Source: Acidobacteriota bacterium (GTDB lineage: Bacteria; Acidobacteriota; Terriglobia; Bryobacterales; Bryobacteraceae). Taken from it: a stretch of DNA of 6,713 bases. Location of the stretch: contig CANNLB010000149.1 of the NCBI GenBank assembly GCA_947505565.1, positions 1 to 6,713 of the forward strand, in the 5' to 3' direction. Positions 1-5,977 of the stretch are shown here, in pieces (within the stretch, counting starts at the first letter, position 1; each line of letters begins with the position of its first letter). A program made the position numbers and the translations under genes. The notes beneath the pieces were generated by a model. The model did not search any database. It was not told the DNA's origin and saw nothing but the letters and a program-made list of their open reading frames with translations.

Positions 1-1
1 G

Positions 2-2158
2 GGATTCGAGGCCGACGACGTCATCGGCACCCTCGCCAAGCGCGCCCAAGCCGCCGGGCTCGAAGTCATCATCGTTTCTTCCGATAAGGACATGCTCCAA
101 CTCGTCGGTCCGGGCATCTCGATGCTCAACCCGGCCAAAGACGACACCTTATACGACCGGGATCTGGTGAAAGAATTTATGGGAGTCTGGCCCGAACAGG
201 TGGCGGACTTGTTGGCGCTGAAGGGCGACGCCGTCGACAACATCCCCGGTGCCCCTGGCATTGGGGAAAAGGGGGCGGTGTCGTTACTGGCCGAGTATGG
301 GACCCTCGACGCCCTACTCGCCGCCGGGCCGAGCCTGACCAAGAAAACCTACCGGGAGGCGCTGACGACCCATCGGGAACAGGTCGAGTTGTCCAAGCGG
401 CTAGCCACCATCCACTGCGAAGTGCCCCTCGATATCTCGCTCCAGGCGCTCGAGCTCGCCGAACCGGACCGTCCTGCGCTAGAGGCCTTCTATCGCGAAA
501 TGGAATTTTTCACTTTCCTGCGCGATCTCGGCCCCGCCCGCGAGCAGGTAACCGAGGACTACGCACCCATCACAGCGGAAGAGTTACCCGGTTGGGTGGG
601 GGATGCCCCGGTCGGCCTCGCCCTGTTCAACGGCCAACTCGCCGTCGCCCGCGCCGCGGGCCAAGCACGCACCTGCCCTGATCTAGCGTTCCTTCACTCC
701 GCCACGCCAAAGATCGTCCACGACATCAAGGCCATCTATGCCGCCAATCCAGAGGCAAAGGGTCTCACCCGCGACCTGATGTTGGAAGCCTTCCTGCTCA
801 CCGCCGACTCCGGCAATTCGGCCTTCGATTCGCTCTGCGAAATTCATCTGCAGCAGAAACCCGGGGCACGCGCCGATCAACGGGCCGACCTTACGCTGCG
901 CTTGGCCGAGAAACTGGCGCCGGAACTCGACAAGATCAACGCCCGCGAAATCTACGAGTCGATCGACCTCCCCCTGGCGCCGGTGCTTGCCGCGATGGAA
1001 CGTCTCGGCGTACTGATCGAACCGAACCAACTCGCCGTCATGTCCGGAAAAATGGAGACCGCCATCCAGGCGCTGACCAAGGAAATTCACGGCCTCGCGG
1101 GTCGCGAGTTCAACATCAACTCGCCTCAACAACTGGGCAAAATTCTCTTCGAAGACTTGAACCTGCCCGCGCCCTCTAAAGGCGGGAAGAAGCAGATTTC
1201 AACCGCCGCCGATGTGCTCGAAAACTTAGCCCATCCCATCGCCGCCCAGGTTCTTGAATACCGTGGCCTCGTTAAATTGAAGGGCACCTACGTCGACGCC
1301 TTGCCGGCGCTGATCCACCCGGAAAACGGCCGCGTACACACGACGTTTCAGCAGACCGGGGCCGCCACCGGGCGCCTCTCCAGTTCGAACCCGAACCTGC
1401 AGAACATCCCCGTTCGGACCGAGCTCGGACGAGAGATCCGCGCCGCCTTCGTTCCGCCTCCCGGCTGGAAACTCGTCGTCGCCGATTACTCGCAAATCGA
1501 ACTCCGGCTGCTGGCTCACATGTCCGGCGACGCAGTACTCACCGACGCCTTCCAAAACGGCGAAGACATTCACACCCGCACCGCCTCCGAGGTCTTCGGT
1601 GTGAACGCGGCCTTCGTCACCCCGGAGATGCGCCGCGGCGCCAAGGCCGTCAATTTCGGAATCGTTTATGGCCAGACGTCCTTCGGCCTCGCATCCGCTT
1701 TAGGAATCCCGAAGCACGAAGCCGAAAAGTACATCAAAGCCTACTTCGCCCGCTACTCTGGCGTGAAAACGTTTATCGAAGCAACCATCGCCGAAGTCCG
1801 CGCCAAAGGCTACGCCGAGACGCTTTTCGGCCGTCGTCGACCGATTCCCGACATGGACAGCCGCAACCCCAACGCGCGTTCGTTCGCCGAACGAACCGCG
1901 GTGAATACGCCGTTGCAAGGCTCGGCCGCCGACCTGATCAAGCTCGCCATGATCAGGATTCAAGCCCTGCTCGCCGAGCAGAAATTCGCGTCCCGGATGA
2001 TTCTTCAGGTCCACGACGAACTCGTCTTCGAAGCGCCCCCTGACGAAGTGGAAACGCTGCAACGCATGGTGAAGCACGAGATGGAATCGGCGCGGCAATT
2101 CGCGGTGCCGCTTGTCGTCGACACCGGAGTAGGGGACAATTGGCGCGATGCGAAATAG
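2..2158 (+). CDS. polA: DNA polymerase I, 5'-truncated by the window edge
   Basis: Fills primer gaps and removes RNA primers in replication and repair. The frame is open from base 2 and 718 residues are visible; by comparison with E. coli PolA about 110 N-terminal residues lie off the window. Domains in order: the rest of the 5'-nuclease domain (EADDVIG at residues 3-9, SSDKDM 26-31, helix-hairpin-helix LKGDAVDNIPG 73-83), a shrunken 3'-5' exonuclease-like domain (about 185-320), then the polymerase domain. Polymerase motifs are complete: TGRLSSSNPNLQNIP 456-470, motif A DYSQIE 495-500, motif B with R544, K548, F552 and Y556, motif C QVHDE 669-673. The exonuclease metal ligands are not found: the segment equivalent to DTET reads LFNG, and the YxxxD motif is replaced by RADQR (290-294). 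So nick-translating but probably not proofreading. The gene ends inside the start of the downstream isomerase gene. Identity is certain. Confidence 0.97.
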   Translation, partial: GFEADDVIGTLAKRAQAAGLEVIIVSSDKDMLQLVGPGISMLNPAKDDTLYDRDLVKEFMGVWPEQVADLLALKGDAVDNIPGAPGIGEKGAVSLLAEYGTLDALLAAGPSLTKKTYREALTTHREQVELSKRLATIHCEVPLDISLQALELAEPDRPALEAFYREMEFFTFLRDLGPAREQVTEDYAPITAEELPGWVGDAPVGLALFNGQLAVARAAGQARTCPDLAFLHSATPKIVHDIKAIYAANPEAKGLTRDLMLEAFLLTADSGNSAFDSLCEIHLQQKPGARADQRADLTLRLAEKLAPELDKINAREIYESIDLPLAPVLAAMERLGVLIEPNQLAVMSGKMETAIQALTKEIHGLAGREFNINSPQQLGKILFEDLNLPAPSKGGKKQISTAADVLENLAHPIAAQVLEYRGLVKLKGTYVDALPALIHPENGRVHTTFQQTGAATGRLSSSNPNLQNIPVRTELGREIRAAFVPPPGWKLVVADYSQIELRLLAHMSGDAVLTDAFQNGEDIHTRTASEVFGVNAAFVTPEMRRGAKAVNFGIVYGQTSFGLASALGIPKHEAEKYIKAYFARYSGVKTFIEATIAEVRAKGYAETLFGRRRPIPDMDSRNPNARSFAERTAVNTPLQGSAADLIKLAMIRIQALLAEQKFASRMILQVHDELVFEAPPDEVETLQRMVKHEMESARQFAVPLVVDTGVGDNWRDAK

Positions 2159-2768
2159 TTGGCTAATTGCCCTCGTCCTCCTCTCCGCTTGTGGCCCCGC
2201 CAAGGTCGCCGAGAAGCCGAAAGAGCCCGTCCGCGCGCCGGATGAGTTCAAAGCGAAGTTTGAAACGTCGAAAGGCAACTTCACCGTTACGGTCAACCGC
2301 ACTTGGGCCCCGATCGGCGCGGATCGTTTTTATGAGCTCGTCCAAGAAAAGTTTTTCGACGACCAGAAGTTCTTCCGCGTAGTGCGCGGCTTCGTCGTCC
2401 AATGGGGCATCCATAAAGAGCCGAAAACGAACCGGCTCTGGTCCTCACGCGACATCGTCGACGACCCGGTGAAAGAGAAAAACATGCGTGGCTCCCTAAC
2501 CTTCGCGACCCGCGGCCCGAACACCCGGTCGACACAGCTTTTTTTCAACCTCCGGGACAATACCTCGCTCGACAGCCAAGGTTTCGCGCCCATCGGGAAG
2601 GTAACCGAAGGTCTTGAAGTGCTCGACCAGCTCAACTTCGTTTACGGCGACATCGCCCCGCTCGGCCCCGGTCCGGACCCACGCCTGGCGCAGCAGGAAG
2701 GCAACGCGTACTTTGACCGAACGTGGCCCCGGCTCGATTCCATCACGCGCATCACCATCGTTCCGTAG
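2148..2768 (+). CDS. Cyclophilin-type peptidyl-prolyl cis-trans isomerase, predicted lipoprotein
   Basis: Predicted to catalyse cis-trans isomerisation of X-Pro bonds and so assist folding of exported proteins. The 206-residue product begins with a short lipoprotein signal: Arg2, a hydrophobic stretch, and lipobox LSAC with Cys15 as the acylated residue, then a charged linker (about 16-32) and one cyclophilin domain (about 34-205). The core FFRVVRGFVVQ (75-85) matches the cyclophilin A catalytic segment with Arg77, Phe82 and Gln85 in register; GPNTRSTQLFF (123-133) and GKVTEG (150-155) are further family signatures. The position of cyclophilin A Trp121 appears to be Ser140, as in many bacterial forms that lack this Trp and are less cyclosporin-sensitive. 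The ATG lies within the last codons of polA in another frame, which suggests translational coupling; AGGGG at 2131-2135 is a rather distant ribosome site. The lipobox at the right distance from this ATG supports the start. An 18-base gap leads to the reductase gene. Confidence 0.93.
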   Translation: MRNSWLIALVLLSACGPAKVAEKPKEPVRAPDEFKAKFETSKGNFTVTVNRTWAPIGADRFYELVQEKFFDDQKFFRVVRGFVVQWGIHKEPKTNRLWSSRDIVDDPVKEKNMRGSLTFATRGPNTRSTQLFFNLRDNTSLDSQGFAPIGKVTEGLEVLDQLNFVYGDIAPLGPGPDPRLAQQEGNAYFDRTWPRLDSITRITIVP

Positions 2769-2771
2769 CCC

Positions 2772-2780
2772 TGATAGGAT
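2772..2780 (+). promoter_or_regulatory. Putative extended -10 promoter before the reductase, possibly leaderless
   Basis: TGATAGGAT fits an extended -10 element (TGn plus TAGGAT, 4 of 6 matches to TATAAT). It ends 6 bases before the ATG at 2787, so transcription would begin at or next to the start codon. No Shine-Dalgarno sequence is evident in the 18-base gap, which is consistent with a leaderless transcript. No good -35 box is visible. This is inference from position and a short match only. Confidence 0.35.
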
Positions 2781-2786
2781 AAGCGC

Positions 2787-3755
2787 ATGGAACGTCGCGA
2801 TTTTCTGAATGCAACCGCTGCCGCCTTTGGCACCTCCGTCACCGCGCTAGCCGATGCCCCCATGCCCATGGCGACCCTGGGCAAGTCTGGCCTCCGCGTC
2901 TCTCGCTTCACGCTCGGCGGCTACCACATGGCCGTCAAGGGCGAAGAGGAAGGGATCAAAATCATCCGCCGCGCGATCGACCTCGGGGTCGTGATGTTCG
3001 ACAGCGCGGCCAAGTATCACAACGGCAAGTCCGATGAGGTCTATGGCAAAGCCCTCACTGGCGGCCTTCGCAAGAAGATTCTGCTGATGTCGAAGGCGGA
3101 ACTGCGCGATAAGAAATCCGCCATGGCGCAGCTCGAAACGACGCTGAAGCGCATGAACACCGACTATCTCGACCTGTGGTGCTGCCACGAAGTCGCGCGC
3201 TTGGACGAGGTAGAAAAAATCTTCGGCCCCGGCGGTTCGCTCGAAGCGTTTGTCGAGGCGAAGAAAAAGGGCATGGTCCGGCATATCGGATTTACCGGCC
3301 ACCACGACCCCGAAGTGCATCAAGCGCTGCTCAAGGGCTTCGACGGCTGGGAGACGGTGCAGCATCCGGTGAACCTGATCGACCCCCATTACCTCAGCTT
3401 CATCAAGGACGTGTTGCCGAAGGTCCGCGCCAAGGGCCTCGGCCTGCTCGCGATGAAGTCGAACGCGATCGGCGAGATTACTAAAGCGAAAATCGCGACG
3501 ATTCCCGAGTGTCTCCGCTACACCCTCAGCCACGACGTCGATACCCTCGTTAGCGGCGTCGAAACCGTCCAACAACTCGAAGAAAACGTCCTGACCATCA
3601 AGACGTTTCAAAAAATGAGCCGCGACGAAGTCTCGACGCTTCTCTCCCGCACGGCCAAAGGCCCCATCGGCTCCAAAATCGAACGGTACAAGAAACCCGA
3701 GAAGACTGCGATCCTGAATCATCTCACCCCGCATCAAGATGGCGATCCGGCCTAG
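2787..3755 (+). CDS. Aldo/keto reductase with Tat signal peptide
   Basis: NAD(P)H-dependent oxidoreductase of the aldo/keto reductase superfamily; substrate unknown. The 322-residue product starts with a twin-arginine signal (ERRDFLN at 2-8, an Ala-rich hydrophobic stretch, likely cleavage after ALA near residue 22), so it is probably exported folded with its cofactor. The catalytic tetrad is readable in an otherwise normal barrel: Asp72 and Tyr77 (FDSAAKY), Lys103 (LMSKAEL) and His134 (LWCCHEV). Other family marks are KLGLRVS-like LGKSGLRVS (31-39), the GFTGHHDPE strand-loop (168-176), VQHPVNLID (191-199), AMKSN (222-226) and the cofactor-binding SGVETVQQLEEN (256-267). The C-terminal tail (about 290-322) is Lys-rich and not recognised. 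Nearest family type is the secreted predicted oxidoreductases of Acidobacteria and Planctomycetes. It follows the isomerase gene by 18 bases and precedes the VWFA-like gene by 21 bases. The Tat motif right at the ATG supports this start. Confidence 0.93.
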   Translation: MERRDFLNATAAAFGTSVTALADAPMPMATLGKSGLRVSRFTLGGYHMAVKGEEEGIKIIRRAIDLGVVMFDSAAKYHNGKSDEVYGKALTGGLRKKILLMSKAELRDKKSAMAQLETTLKRMNTDYLDLWCCHEVARLDEVEKIFGPGGSLEAFVEAKKKGMVRHIGFTGHHDPEVHQALLKGFDGWETVQHPVNLIDPHYLSFIKDVLPKVRAKGLGLLAMKSNAIGEITKAKIATIPECLRYTLSHDVDTLVSGVETVQQLEENVLTIKTFQKMSRDEVSTLLSRTAKGPIGSKIERYKKPEKTAILNHLTPHQDGDPA

Positions 3756-3776
3756 TAATCGCACAGTGAAAGGGCG

Positions 3777-4808
3777 ATGAGACCTCTACTCGCCCTTCTC
3801 CCGGTTCTTCTGACTGCTCAGGAACCCGGCTTCGTCGTTCAAACACGTCTCGTCTTCGTGCCAACGACCGTCCAAAACACGCAAGGTCGGCCGATTGATG
3901 GCCTGACGGAAGCCAACTTCAAGATCCTCGACAATGGAATTTCCCAGCCCTTCTCGCTGGATACCTTCGGCACAGGGGTGGCGAGAGTAGCCCTGGTCGT
4001 CGCCGTCCAGACATCGGGCATCTCCGCCTCCGCGCTGGTCACAATTAGGCGGATTGGCGCGATGATCCAACCTGTCATCACCGGCGAGCGCGGCTGCGCC
4101 GGCCTGATCTCCTTCTCCGATTCCGTTGTCGTGCGCCAAACCTGCACGAAAGATCCAGACGTCCTTTCGAAGGCATTCGCGGCACTCTCCTCTCGTTCGC
4201 CAAAAGAGGGTCATTTGCTCGACGGCACCGCCGAGGCGATCAAACTCCTGGAAGCCCAGCCCAACGCCCGCCGCGTCCTTCTTTTGATTTCAGAAACCCG
4301 CGACCGCGGCAGCGAAGCCAAGCTCCCCGACGTCATCCGCCAAGCCCAAGCCGCCGGCGTCACCGTCTATTCGGCCACCTACTCCGCTTTTCGCACCGGC
4401 TTCTTCGCCAAGCCCGAGGACGTGCAGCAACCCCGCCAAACCCGGCCTTTGCCGATCCCCAGCGGCAAGCCCAATTGGGACCCGGTCGCGCAACCCATCC
4501 CCGCTAACACCTCGGCGCAATCGACCGACATCTTGGGCGGAATCGGCGAGTTGAAACGCCTTTCGATGGATAAGACCACCGAAAAGCTGGCCCAAGCCAC
4601 GGGCGGGGCCGAATACCCCTTTACCAAGCTCGCCGGCCTCGAAAAGGCCATTCAAAGCCTCGGCGAAGAAATCCATTCGCAGTACGTGATAGGCTTCATC
4701 CCAAAGGAGCCGCAACCCGGCTACCATACCCTGACCGTTCAGGTGCAACCCGGAACCAACCTTCGCCTTCGCACCCGTCCTGGATACTGGGTTAACGCTA
4801 CTCCCTAG
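3777..4808 (+). CDS. VWFA-related domain secreted protein, acidobacterial type
   Basis: Function unknown; the architecture matches the VWFA-related proteins that occur in many copies in Acidobacteria. The 343-residue product has a short signal peptide (Arg2, Leu-rich core, likely cleavage after LLTA at residue 14). An N-terminal beta module follows (about 18-64) with the family-type FKILDNGISQPFSLDTF at 48-64. A VWA-like Rossmann fold spans about 70-305, and the strand YVIGFIP (303-309) with a C-terminal beta section ending in RPGYW (334-338) closes the protein. The metal-ion site is degenerate: the usual DxSxS reads QTSGI (78-82), Thr151 of DGT is kept, and the Asp of the LTDG-like strand is Glu173 in ISETRD. 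A Pro/Gln-rich insert lies at about 212-250. AAAGGG at 3769-3774 is only 2 bases from the ATG, a tight spacing, but no other start keeps the signal peptide. Probably periplasmic, binding a partner protein without the standard metal coordination. Confidence 0.88.
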   Translation: MRPLLALLPVLLTAQEPGFVVQTRLVFVPTTVQNTQGRPIDGLTEANFKILDNGISQPFSLDTFGTGVARVALVVAVQTSGISASALVTIRRIGAMIQPVITGERGCAGLISFSDSVVVRQTCTKDPDVLSKAFAALSSRSPKEGHLLDGTAEAIKLLEAQPNARRVLLLISETRDRGSEAKLPDVIRQAQAAGVTVYSATYSAFRTGFFAKPEDVQQPRQTRPLPIPSGKPNWDPVAQPIPANTSAQSTDILGGIGELKRLSMDKTTEKLAQATGGAEYPFTKLAGLEKAIQSLGEEIHSQYVIGFIPKEPQPGYHTLTVQVQPGTNLRLRTRPGYWVNATP

Positions 4809-4813
4809 GGGGG
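4807..4813 (+). promoter_or_regulatory. Ribosome-binding site for the DUF4287-like gene
   Basis: AGGGGGG overlaps the stop codon of the VWFA-like gene (TAG at 4806-4808) and sits 5 bases before the next ATG at 4819. The overlap favours coupled translation and fixes that start. Confidence 0.55.
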
Positions 4814-4818
4814 CTTCC

Positions 4819-5355
4819 ATGGCCGAAATTGACGCCGCGATCACCACCCAGCTTGCGAATATTCAGAAAACAATCGGCCGGTCAATGGCCGCACTGGGCA
4901 AAACCTTAACCGCCACCGGCCTTGCCAAGCATACCGAATTGGTGGCCTTCGCCAAGAAAGAACTCGGCCTCGGCCACGGCGACGCGAACATGCTCGTGCT
5001 CCAGCTGCGCAAAGCGGAAGTTCCCCAACCCGACGATCCCCTCGATGCGATCTACGCCGGGCCCAAGGCTGCGCTCCGCCCGATCCACGAAAAGTTCCTC
5101 GCCGCCCTTGCGGCGTTCAGCCCGTTCGAGATCGCGCCAACGAAAGCCAACGTCAGCCTGCGCAAGAAAAAGCAGTTCGCACTGATCGGTCCGGCAACCA
5201 ACTCGCCAGTCAAAATCGGCTTCAACATGCCGGCGCTGGATGCCGGCCCCCGACTCGAAGCCGCGCCGCCGGGCGGCATGTGCCCTTACCGCGTCAAAGG
5301 GGCCGCCACCGAACAAATCGACAAAAAGTTGTTAGATTGGGCCCGCCGAGGGTAG
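4819..5355 (+). CDS. DUF4287/DUF5655-like small cytoplasmic protein
   Basis: Function unknown. The 178-residue protein has no signal peptide or membrane segment. The N-terminal part (about 1-60) resembles DUF4287: a helix with NIQKTIGRS, a second helical stretch TELVAFAKKELGLGHGDAN (39-57) containing the characteristic GLGHGDAN loop. The C-terminal part (about 78-176) resembles DUF5655, with an amphipathic helix LRPIHEKFLAAL (86-97), FEIAPTKANVSLRKKKQFA (103-121) and the strand KIGFNM (132-137). The C-terminal section of the DUF5655 match is weaker. Proteins with this pairing are found in many soil bacteria; DUF5655 is related to phage- and restriction-associated uncharacterised domains, but nothing here supports such a role. 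It is probably co-transcribed with the VWFA-like gene 10 bases upstream, as the last gene of the plus-strand series. Assignment is by motif recollection, so the domain names carry moderate certainty. Confidence 0.82.
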   Translation: MAEIDAAITTQLANIQKTIGRSMAALGKTLTATGLAKHTELVAFAKKELGLGHGDANMLVLQLRKAEVPQPDDPLDAIYAGPKAALRPIHEKFLAALAAFSPFEIAPTKANVSLRKKKQFALIGPATNSPVKIGFNMPALDAGPRLEAAPPGGMCPYRVKGAATEQIDKKLLDWARRG

Positions 5356-5371
5356 GATTCAGCCGGCTGAT

Positions 5372-5377
5372 TACACT
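5372..5377 (+). promoter_or_regulatory. Putative -10 box before the small secreted-protein gene
   Basis: TACACT (4 of 6 matches to TATAAT) ends 8 bases before the ATG at 5386, the same arrangement as before the reductase at 2772-2780. Transcription would start about at the ATG, giving a leaderless message. GGAG at 5381-5384 is one base from this ATG, too close to work as a normal ribosome site. No -35 box is clear. It supports 5386 as the original start of the gene. Confidence 0.3.
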
Positions 5378-5398
5378 TATGGAGTATGAGCAAAGCGA

Positions 5399-5716
5399 TT
5401 GCTCGCCGCCTCCGGCCTGCTAGCCGCTGAGGGCTCCTGGCCCGACGTGGTTGCGCTCAGCCCGAAAGAGAAGATCCACATCGTGCAGCGCGACAAGAAA
5501 AGTTTCCGGGGCGAAGTCGTCCGAGTAGACGCCGAACAGGTCACGCTGACCGTCGGCGGTCAAGCTACCTCCGTTGCGAAGGCAGACGTCGCTCGCATCA
5601 GTCGCTCAGCCGGGCGCACGCCCAACGCACTGCTCGGCGCGACCCTCGGCGTTGGTGCCTCCGCAATCGTCGGTGCCTCGCAAATCCACGCTCAAACCAT
5701 TTACCGCGCCCCGTAA
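5399..5716 (+). CDS. Small secreted protein with glycine-rich tail; start region frameshifted
   Basis: Not assigned to a named family. The open frame gives 105 residues from a TTG at 5399: a truncated signal-like stretch (LAASGLLAA), then a small beta-rich region (about 18-65) with IHIVQRDKKSFRGEVVRV and VTLTVGGQ, and a Gly/Ala-rich hydrophobic segment NALLGATLGVGASAIVGAS (about 76-94) before the end QTIYRAP. The pattern of a short beta module plus a glycine-zipper tail is common in small exported proteins of Acidobacteria. TTG 5399 has no ribosome site at proper distance. An ATG at 5386 gives MSKA in another frame and stops after 14 codons; dropping one base between about 5389 and 5401 would join it to this frame as MSKALLAASGLLAAEG, a normal signal peptide. 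So the gene is either a recent frameshift pseudogene or contains a sequence error; the true extent is probably 5386-5716. Confidence 0.65.
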   Translation: MLAASGLLAAEGSWPDVVALSPKEKIHIVQRDKKSFRGEVVRVDAEQVTLTVGGQATSVAKADVARISRSAGRTPNALLGATLGVGASAIVGASQIHAQTIYRAP

Positions 5717-5722
5717 ATTACC

Positions 5723-5977
5723 ATGATCAAACTCTTTTCCCTCTCTCTCGTTCTGACGATCATCCTGCTAGCAGGTGACATACGCAAAGGCGGCTCCCTT
5801 GTTATGTCCGAATTTAATCCTACGCGTCCCGAGGCCGCACGTAAAAGTCGATCGCCTCTGCGGCGGGCAACCCCTTCGGCTCTTTACTCGCCTCCGGATG
5901 CGTCGTCCGATAACGCTCCAAAACCAACTTCTGCATCTTTTTCACTACCTCTGGATGCTTCCCCGCAACGTCGGTGA
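5723..5977 (+). CDS. Doubtful small ORF with hydrophobic N-terminus
   Basis: 84 codons from an ATG 6 bases after the preceding stop codon. Residues 1-17 form a signal-anchor-like segment (Lys3, then Leu/Ile/Val-rich). From residue 33 on the frame lies antisense to the 3' end of the sulfatase gene and becomes Pro/Ser/Arg-rich, which looks like shadow coding. Third-position GC in the first 32 codons is about half, lower than in the neighbours. No ribosome site is clear. Only the first third could be genuine, perhaps the remnant of a secreted-protein gene; the two inverted repeats lie within it. Most likely not a functional gene. Confidence 0.18.
   Translation: MIKLFSLSLVLTIILLAGDIRKGGSLVMSEFNPTRPEAARKSRSPLRRATPSALYSPPDASSDNAPKPTSASFSLPLDASPQRR
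5764..5775. repeat. 12-bp perfect palindrome
   Basis: CCTGCTAGCAGG is self-complementary over all 12 bases with no spacer. It lies one base before a second inverted repeat (5777-5808) in the gap between the convergent small secreted-protein and sulfatase genes. It could be a dimeric regulator site or part of a terminator structure; it has no T-run on either side. Confidence 0.45.
5777..5808. repeat. Imperfect hairpin between convergent genes, possible terminator
   Basis: Outer arms GACATA (5777-5782) and TATGTC (5803-5808) are exact complements. Inner arms CAAAGG (5785-5790) and CCCTTG (5796-5801) pair at five of six positions around a 5-base loop, with small internal unpaired bases between the two stems. 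It begins 11 bases downstream of the sulfatase stop on the minus strand. A bidirectional terminator is plausible by position, but neither side carries a clear T-run, so Rho-independent function is uncertain. Confidence 0.4.

Noticed and set aside
683..2302. Several antisense open frames opposite polA, up to 200 codons
   Set aside because: They mirror conserved polymerase codons and show no motifs or ribosome sites.
2847..3764. Long antisense open frame of about 305 codons opposite the aldo/keto reductase gene
   Set aside because: It is a GC-rich shadow of a well-supported gene; the predicted protein is Arg/Asp/Val-rich with no family motif.
36..4358. Similar stretches CCCAAGCCGCCGG at about 45-57 and 4345-4357
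   Set aside because: Both encode a common QAAG helix end in unrelated proteins; the match is short and reflects codon bias, so it is not treated as a repeat.
4290..4847. Antisense open frame opposite the VWFA-like gene
   Set aside because: Shadow of the coding strand; Gly/Leu-rich composition without a recognisable domain.
4819..5355. A defence or toxin role for the DUF4287/DUF5655-like protein
   Set aside because: No partner gene, nuclease motif or mobile context is present, so no such role can be supported.
5361..5368. 8-bp palindrome AGCCGGCT between the DUF gene and the small secreted-protein gene
   Set aside because: Short GC-rich palindromes of this size are expected by chance; no T-run or second copy is visible.
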